Positions 59,118-64,000 of a stretch of 64,000 nt of DNA are shown piece by piece. Position numbers and translations under genes: made by a program. Each line of letters begins with the position of its first letter. Within the stretch, counting starts at the first letter, position 1. The stretch is taken from contig CAZGRP010000008.1 in assembly GCA_964527995.1 (NCBI GenBank), forward strand, positions 53,325 through 117,324, given 5' to 3'. This DNA comes from CAZGRP01 sp964527995 (GTDB lineage Bacteria > Zhuqueibacterota > Zhuqueibacteria > Oceanimicrobiales > CAZGRP01). The notes beneath the pieces were generated by a model, which saw only the letters and a program-made list of their open reading frames with translations, was not told the origin of the DNA and made no database searches.

Positions 59118-60890
59118 TCAGGCGGCCGTCCGCAGGGTGAAGGTCACCGTCGTTCCCCGCCCCGGCTCGCTCTCAGCCCACACCTGGCCGCCGTGCAGAT
59201 TCACCAGATGCTTGACGATGGCCAGCCCAAGGCCGGTGCCACCGAGTTCACGCGATCGGGCCTTGTCGACGCGATAGAATCGTTCAAAAATGCGCTCCAG
59301 ATGCTGAGCCGAGATGCCCACGCCGGTGTCGGCCACAGAGACATGGATTCTCCCTCCGTGGTGGGCGGCGCTTACCGCGATCGATCCGCCTGGTTCGGTG
59401 TACTTGATCGCATTGTCGATCAGATTCGACAGAATCGTCTCGACCCCTCTTTCGTCGGCCAAAGCCTCCGGCAGATCGCGCGGCACGTCCACATGCAGGG
59501 AAAGCGAGTGTTCCGTCAGCCGGGAGCAAAACTCATCGGCCACGCGACGAACGATGGAAGCCAGCTCGACCGGTTGCAGGGCAATGGCCTGCCGGTCGGA
59601 CTCGAGACGCGTCAGCTCGAGAAGATCCGCCACCAGATTGGACATGCGGTCGGCGTGCCGTTCGATCACCTCCAGAAACTGCCTGCGGACCTCGGGCCGG
59701 GCATCGACGTTGCTCAGCAGTGTCTCAGCGTATCCCTTGATCGCCGAGAGCGGGGTCCGCAGCTCATGGGAAACATTGGCGACAAAATCACGCCGCACCC
59801 TCTCGAGCTGCTTGAGCCGGGAGATGTCGTGCAGCACGGCTACCGCGCCATTGACCGTGCCGTCGCCATGGAGCGGAACAATATGGGCAACAAACACCCT
59901 CTCCGTCTGCGTAAACAGCCGCAGCTCTTCGGTGACCACCTGATTCTCACGCATCGCCCGGTCGATGGAGGTCCGCAGCGTGGCATCCCGAACCACTTCG
60001 ATCAACGGCCGGTCCTTGACCCTCTCATCCAGGTCGAACATGCGCCGATACGATCTGTTCACCAACTGCACCCGGCCCTGAGCATTCACCACCAGCACAC
60101 CCTCCACCATGCCGTCGAGCACTGCATGCAGGCGGTTGCGCTCGTCGGTTACCTGCTGCAACAGACCTCGCAACTGCTCGGACATGCGGTTGAGTGTCTC
60201 CGCCAGCTCGCCGACCTCGTCTCTGCCCCGAACCCGCAGCCGCCGGCTGAAATCGCCCTGAGCGATGCGATCGGCCACATGAGCCATCTCCACCAAAGGC
60301 CGCGAAAGGCTCCGTGCACCTCCAACAGCGAGGAGCATCGCCAGCACCACACCCAACCCAAGCCCGGAGAGCACCAGCCCGAAGGCAGCGCGGTTGACCT
60401 GGCGTAGCTGCGTCAGTGGCTGCGCCAGGCGAACGAAACCGGGCGACGGCTGGCCATCGAGGCGAAGAGCCACATAGAGCAGCGGCAGATGCACCGACGT
60501 GCTGGTGCGCGTCGCCATGCCACGGCCGCCGAGGCGCGCCATGCGGATCTCCGGACGATCGTGATGATTCTCGATGGTGGCCAACTCCTCGCCGTCGAGA
60601 TTCGAGTCGCCCCAGACCTTACCCGAGCTATCAATCACTGTGACCCGCAGGTTCAGCATCGCGCCCAGCTCATCGGCCAGCCGGTCGATCTGATAAGTGG
60701 CGATGTCGTCGGCGAAGCGGTTCTGCACGATGTCCTTGACGACGGCAGCTTCACGCCACAGCCGGTCCTCTGCCTGGGACAGCAAGAACGGCCGCAGCCG
60801 AAGTCGCAGGTAGGCGGCGCTCACTGCGGCAAGTAGAAGGGCCACGGCTACGAAATAGAGCGTCAGCTTCTGTCCAAGCTTCAAGGCCAC
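59118..60890 (-). CDS. phoR: Phosphate-regulon sensor histidine kinase PhoR
   Basis: 590 residues from a GTG at 60890 sharing a base with the phoB stop (TAGTG). Order: membrane helix (~8-30), a periplasmic domain of ~135 residues, second helix, HAMP (~190-245), PAS (~250-355), HisKA with VSHELRTPLSAIKGYAETLL (phospho-His), and HATPase with LIDNAIKYTEPGG, DTGVGISAQHLERIFERFY and GTGLGLAIVKHL. The large periplasmic domain is absent from E. coli PhoR but common in other phyla. It phosphorylates PhoB when phosphate is scarce. Confidence 0.94.
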   Translation of the reverse strand: MALKLGQKLTLYFVAVALLLAAVSAAYLRLRLRPFLLSQAEDRLWREAAVVKDIVQNRFADDIATYQIDRLADELGAMLNLRVTVIDSSGKVWGDSNLDGEELATIENHHDRPEIRMARLGGRGMATRTSTSVHLPLLYVALRLDGQPSPGFVRLAQPLTQLRQVNRAAFGLVLSGLGLGVVLAMLLAVGGARSLSRPLVEMAHVADRIAQGDFSRRLRVRGRDEVGELAETLNRMSEQLRGLLQQVTDERNRLHAVLDGMVEGVLVVNAQGRVQLVNRSYRRMFDLDERVKDRPLIEVVRDATLRTSIDRAMRENQVVTEELRLFTQTERVFVAHIVPLHGDGTVNGAVAVLHDISRLKQLERVRRDFVANVSHELRTPLSAIKGYAETLLSNVDARPEVRRQFLEVIERHADRMSNLVADLLELTRLESDRQAIALQPVELASIVRRVADEFCSRLTEHSLSLHVDVPRDLPEALADERGVETILSNLIDNAIKYTEPGGSIAVSAAHHGGRIHVSVADTGVGISAQHLERIFERFYRVDKARSRELGGTGLGLAIVKHLVNLHGGQVWAESEPGRGTTVTFTLRTAA

Positions 60891-61582
60891 TACGATTCTT
60901 CCTCTCGATACCGGTATCCAACACCGCGGACCGTCTCGATCATTCCTGAAGCCGGACCCAGCTTGCTGCGCAGGCGGCGAATGTGGGTGTCGACGGTGCG
61001 GGTGATACCCGGATAGGCGTACCCCCACACGGTCTCCAGCAGCTCGTCGCGAGTCTGCACCCTTCCCTTTCGCTCCACCAGAGTAAGCAGTAGTTTGAAT
61101 TCGGTGGAAGTGAGCTCCACGGCTTTCCCATCGACGGTGACCTGATAACGACTGCGGTCGATGCGAAGTCTGCCGCTGTCGAGGACGTCCGATTCAGTGG
61201 CAGCATCGGCCGAGCGCCGCAGGATCGCCTTGACGCGCAGGACGAGTTCTCGGGGGCTGAAAGGTTTGGTGACGTAGTCGTCGGCGCCGAGCTCGAAGCC
61301 GACCACACGATCGATCTCCTCCGCCTTGGCGGTCAGCATGATGATGGGGATACGCCGAGTTTCGGGCCGGCTTTTCAGCTCGCGGCAGACGTCGTTTCCT
61401 TCGATGCCCGGCAGCATCAAGTCGAGGACGATCAGGTCGGGCAAATCGCGGGAGGCGATTTGCAAGGCGTCTGCGCCATCGGCAGCGGTCAGCACATCGA
61501 AGCCCGCCTGGCGCAGGTTGAAGTCGAGCAGTTGCAGGATGTCTTGTTCGTCGTCGACGACGAGGATGGTGTGTCTAGACAT
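60890..61582 (-). CDS. phoB: Phosphate-regulon response regulator PhoB (OmpR family)
   Basis: 230 residues. Receiver domain with ILVVDDEQDILQLL, phospho-Asp in LIVLDLMLPGIEG, and Lys in DDYVTKPFSPREL; OmpR-type winged helix with LTSTEFKLLLTLVERKGRVQ and VDTHIRRLRSKLG, then RGVGYRYRE. It should bind the Pho-box-like sites before pstS and the porin gene. Followed directly by phoR. No convincing promoter of its own was found in the 169-bp gap upstream. Confidence 0.95.
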   Translation of the reverse strand: MSRHTILVVDDEQDILQLLDFNLRQAGFDVLTAADGADALQIASRDLPDLIVLDLMLPGIEGNDVCRELKSRPETRRIPIIMLTAKAEEIDRVVGFELGADDYVTKPFSPRELVLRVKAILRRSADAATESDVLDSGRLRIDRSRYQVTVDGKAVELTSTEFKLLLTLVERKGRVQTRDELLETVWGYAYPGITRTVDTHIRRLRSKLGPASGMIETVRGVGYRYREEES

Positions 61583-61751
61583 GCGCTACGGTTCCCGGTG
61601 TGCCGATCCATGGATGAAGCCCAACCAGGCGCAGTGGCCTCCCGTGGGGTTCGTTCGGGTGATGCTCCGGTTGTCGACACGAGAGTCGTCCGGCTGTTCC
61701 TCGTTCACAGGCAAGCGGAACGGATCAAGACAGAACTTGCGGCAGGGTAAT

Positions 61752-62564
61752 TCAACGTAGCACATAACGGAAGGTAATGATTCCTTGCTGGGCGACCTGC
61801 TCGTCGTTCTCATCCAGGGGGTTGAAACGCCACCGGCGCAGCGCCTCCAGGCTGACCTTCTCCAGTGTGGGGTCGGCCTTCTGCAGCGGCACCATCTCTC
61901 CTACCAGGCCGTTGGGCAGAACGGTGAACCGGATGCGCACCACCGCCTCTTTCTGTAGACCCGGAGGATATTCGGGGATGACTTTTGTCAAGATGATGCG
62001 CTTGGAAGCTTCTCCCTCGATCTCAAAGGGTACCGGGATGCCGCCCCCCAGGTTCTCAGAGATCTTTGGCAGTTCCTTGCCGCCGACGCCGATGTCGGTG
62101 GCACCAACCTGCGGCTTGGCCACCGCGCCCAGCTCGGAAGGCGAGACCTCGCCGGGCCTTTCACCGAGGCGGCCCTCCGGCTGTACGACCCGGGCGCGCT
62201 CTTTCGGAGTCAGCTTGCCAGAAGCGCGCACGGGCAGCTCTGGCTCTTCCTCCTCGAGCATCCGCCGCTTCGGCACGATAACTTGCTCTTTGGCGGACGT
62301 GGCCTCCGTCCGGCGGGCCGCTTCCTCAACTTGCGCCGGGCGGCGTGCCCGCGCCGCCTCGACCACCGTGGACTCCGGCCGCCTCGCCGCAGCAGGTCTG
62401 CCCGGCGCCGGCTCGGAAGTGACGAAGCTCATCTCCACCCACTCCGGCACCTGCTGCATCCAGCCGATGCGAATCAGCGCGAAGAGCCCCAGCAGCACCA
62501 AATGAAAAGCCGCCGACACGACCAAAGCCCTGCGCAAATCGAGGTTTTCAATCCAACTCTGCAC
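61752..62564 (-). CDS. tonB: TonB-family energy transducer
   Basis: 270 residues from a GTG at 62564. One N-terminal membrane helix (LVVSAAFHLVLLGLFALIRI), a ~150-residue periplasmic linker rich in Pro, Glu and Arg, and the TonB C-terminal domain (KVIPEYPPGLQKEAVVRIRF, ALRRWRFNPLDENDEQVAQQ). It transmits proton-motive energy from ExbBD to outer-membrane receptors. It has the exbB-exbD genes upstream and phoBR downstream, suggesting a role under phosphate limitation, though no TonB-dependent receptor lies here. Confidence 0.92.
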   Translation of the reverse strand: MQSWIENLDLRRALVVSAAFHLVLLGLFALIRIGWMQQVPEWVEMSFVTSEPAPGRPAAARRPESTVVEAARARRPAQVEEAARRTEATSAKEQVIVPKRRMLEEEEPELPVRASGKLTPKERARVVQPEGRLGERPGEVSPSELGAVAKPQVGATDIGVGGKELPKISENLGGGIPVPFEIEGEASKRIILTKVIPEYPPGLQKEAVVRIRFTVLPNGLVGEMVPLQKADPTLEKVSLEALRRWRFNPLDENDEQVAQQGIITFRYVLR

Positions 62565-62652
62565 GATTGTCTATTCCCGGCAACCGACTGGCTGATTCCC
62601 AAGCAGGCGTAGCGGGAACCAAACCAATCAAGAACTCTCTACCCTGGCCGAC

Positions 62653-62680
62653 ACCTGATATCCGGTAGCTGATACCCAAC
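62653..62680. repeat. Degenerate heptads between exbD and tonB
   Basis: ACCTGAT, ATCCGGT, AGCTGAT, ACCCAAC in tandem, touching the exbD stop at 62681. The ACCTGAT units are the complement-phase of the TCAGGTA heptads at 63808-63849. Confidence 0.5.
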
Positions 62681-63082
62681 TCACAACCCCGGCTGGGTGG
62701 CAATCATGAACCGCTGGGCGCCGGCGAGCTTGGCGACATCGATGATGGCGACCGCCTTCTCCAGACTCAGCCGGCCGTCAGCGCGGATGACCACGATACG
62801 CTCCGGATTCTCTCCGAGAAGTCGGCGCAACTCCTGGCTGAGCTGGCTTTTCGTCACCGGTCTTTGGTTCAAGAAGATTTGCTCGGTTCGCGTCACCGTG
62901 ACGTAGATCTGCTGAGCCTTCTCCGGCTGCCCCGAGGCTGCCTTGGGCAGGTTCACCTTGATCCCCGGCTGGATGATGAAGGACGAGGACAACAGGAAAA
63001 AGACCAACAGCAGCAGGACGATGTCTGTCAAAGAGATGGCCGAGAAGTCGACCATCCTCTGCCGGCTCATCTTAAAAGTCAT
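62681..63082 (-). CDS. exbD: Biopolymer transport protein ExbD/TolR
   Basis: 133 residues. One N-terminal helix with the essential Asp in AISLTDIVLLLLVFFLLSSS, then a periplasmic domain ending ERIVVIRADGRLSLEKAVAI and AGAQRFMIATQPG. The ATG at 63082 has GGAGG nine bases upstream and overlaps the exbB end by 11 bp; an ATG at 63070 is an alternative. Confidence 0.92.
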   Translation of the reverse strand: MTFKMSRQRMVDFSAISLTDIVLLLLVFFLLSSSFIIQPGIKVNLPKAASGQPEKAQQIYVTVTRTEQIFLNQRPVTKSQLSQELRRLLGENPERIVVIRADGRLSLEKAVAIIDVAKLAGAQRFMIATQPGL

Positions 63083-63734
63083 CGACGCGCACCTCCGGCC
63101 GGCCAGGCGGCGGCGCTTCACTCTGGCGCTCGACCACCATGTCGAGGATTTCCCGCGAGCTTTCCTCCATTTCGAACACGAAACGCTCCACCTTGCCCAC
63201 CAGCCAGTTGTAGAATATCAACGCCGGAATGCCGACGCTCAGGCCGGCCGCAGTCGTGATCAGCGCCTCCCAGATGCCGCCGGCCAGGACATTGGCGTCC
63301 ACGTTCCCGCCCCGGGCCTGGATTTCCATGAAGGCCCGGATCATGCCGGTGACGGTGCCCAGAAAGCCGATGAGGGGCGACACCGCTGCCACCGTAGCCA
63401 GGATTCCGAGATTCTTCTCCAGGTGGTAGATCTCGATCTTGCCGGCCGCTTCGATCGCCTCCCGGATCTCCTCGCGCGGCCGGTTGTGTTTTTCAATGGC
63501 CGCCTTGGTGATCTTTGCGATCGGCCCAGGCGTCTTCTTGCTGAGTAGAAGTGCGTCCTCGAGTCGACCCTTGATGATCAGGTTTTGAATTTGCAACACA
63601 AACTGGCGCGTGTTGATGCGCATCCTCCGCAGCGCAACCAGACGCTCGACGACGACGGCAATGCCCAGGATCGAGCAAATGCCGATGGCGATCATCAAGA
63701 TCCCGCCCTTTGCTGTGATTTCCAGGAAAGACAT
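63072..63734 (-). CDS. exbB: Proton-channel protein ExbB/TolQ (MotA family)
   Basis: 220 residues from the ATG at 63734, GGAGGG upstream. Three helices: an N-terminal one (GGILMIAIGICSILGIAVVV), and a pair in LGILATVAAVSPLIGFLGTVTG and ALITTAAGLSVGIPALIFYN with the conserved Thr and Pro residues lining the proton path. With ExbD it powers TonB. First gene of the exbBD-tonB unit; its upstream region is full of heptad repeats. Confidence 0.94.
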   Translation of the reverse strand: MSFLEITAKGGILMIAIGICSILGIAVVVERLVALRRMRINTRQFVLQIQNLIIKGRLEDALLLSKKTPGPIAKITKAAIEKHNRPREEIREAIEAAGKIEIYHLEKNLGILATVAAVSPLIGFLGTVTGMIRAFMEIQARGGNVDANVLAGGIWEALITTAAGLSVGIPALIFYNWLVGKVERFVFEMEESSREILDMVVERQSEAPPPGRPEVRVDDF

Positions 63735-63807
63735 GGACCCTCCGCTTACGATCCCATACCGCCATTGAAACCCCTTTTTCCGACACCCCGAAGCCGGGTG
63801 CCACAAG

Positions 63808-63849
63808 TCAGGTATCAGGTATCAGGTATCAGATGTCAGGTATCAGACA
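63808..63849. repeat. Six TCAGGTA heptads
   Basis: Six contiguous 7-bp units: TCAGGTA three times, TCAGATG, TCAGGTA, TCAGACA. The period is exactly 7 bp throughout. Confidence 0.9.
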
Positions 63850-63856
63850 CTGGAAA

Positions 63857-63901
63857 CTGGGAATTGGGAATTGGGAGCCAGAGGCCGCGCAATCCGCAAT
63901 C
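63857..63901. repeat. TTGGGAA and CGCAATC heptads
   Basis: CTGGGAA, TTGGGAA, TTGGGAG (63857-63877) and, after 10 bp, CGCAATC twice (63888-63901). Two different 7-bp units side by side. Confidence 0.75.
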
Positions 63902-63968
63902 CCGAGCGCCCTTTGCCGCCTGAAGGCGGCGTCCCATGTAGGTGCCAGAAATTGCGGCCAAAAAGCCC

Positions 63969-63996
63969 CGAAATCCGCAATCCGAAATCCGAAATC
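63969..63996. repeat. Four CGAAATC-type heptads at the window end
   Basis: CGAAATC, CGCAATC, CGAAATC, CGAAATC in tandem and then GAAA at the last bases, so the array may continue past the window. Confidence 0.85.
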
Positions 63997-64000
63997 GAAA

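Larger units (their letters stand above)
63735..64000. other. Repeat-rich region upstream of exbB
   Basis: No gene is visible. The region is dominated by four heptad arrays listed below and a perfect inverted repeat GCCGCCT-GA-AGGCGGC at 63915-63930. No sigma70 promoter with good spacing for exbB was found. Confidence 0.6.

Noticed and set aside
63808..63996. CRISPR array
   Set aside because: Units are 7 bp with no spacers and no cas genes are present.

Overview
The window is a gene-dense, GC-rich stretch of a bacterial chromosome, about 55 genes mostly on the minus strand. Outer-membrane features (a phosphate porin, TonB/ExbBD, an OmpA-free lipoprotein set) indicate a didermic cell. A DUF4837-type lipoprotein, a large DUF2723/GT117 mannosyltransferase-like protein with TPRs and the scpA-scpB-rluB arrangement recall the FCB group and neighbouring candidate phyla (Calditrichota/KSB1-like lineages). 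That placement is an inference and could be wrong. No rRNA, tRNA, CRISPR array, transposase or integrase was found.

Layout. 1-3131: a truncated Rossmann-fold protein, then rluB, scpB and scpA behind a clear sigma70 promoter. 3284-16992: one long minus-strand run with many 1-20 bp overlaps, holding accA, a small UPF0434 protein, a glycosyltransferase fused to a phosphoglycosyltransferase-like domain, a polyprenol-phosphate glycosyltransferase, rfbD, a PfkB kinase, an NCS2 purine permease, purE, a DUF4837 lipoprotein, a methyltransferase, another GT2 and the DUF2723 protein. 17069-22901: DUF1844 protein, recG, valS, with a structured valS leader. 23033-24890: a two-gene plus-strand signalling pair, a GGDEF/degenerate HD-GYP protein and a receiver domain with a C-terminal membrane helix. 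24944-28785: rhomboid protease, M23 peptidase, GDPD. 28935-35747: a polysaccharide operon (flippase, two membrane glycosyltransferases, a glucuronyl C5-epimerase-like protein, a GT4). 36056-37480: two plus-strand proteins I cannot assign. 37653-40794: receiver protein, exonuclease-like/GIY-YIG protein, GH88 unsaturated glucuronyl hydrolase.

40814-43488 holds a secreted protein, a decayed nucleotidyltransferase gene that keeps its promoter, a 39-residue membrane protein, a Gre C-terminal-domain protein preceded by a structured RNA candidate, and a DUF2294 protein. 43547-46204 is a phenylacetyl-CoA epoxidase-like operon with PaaD split into two genes and no PaaE. It is divergent from an OPT transporter and an Smr protein.

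48916-63734 is a phosphate-response island, all on the minus strand: exbB-exbD-tonB, phoB-phoR, a HAD/GDPD-like fusion, a phosphate-selective porin and pstS-pstC-pstA-pstB-phoU. Matching Pho-box-like elements precede pstS and the porin. Several gaps inside this island carry 7-bp tandem repeats, the most unusual DNA-level pattern in the window. The best candidates for undescribed biology are these heptad repeats, the C5-epimerase polysaccharide locus, the membrane-anchored receiver pair, the HAD/GDPD-like fusion, the GT2/PGT fusion lacking its catalytic dyad, and the orphan pair at 36056-37480.
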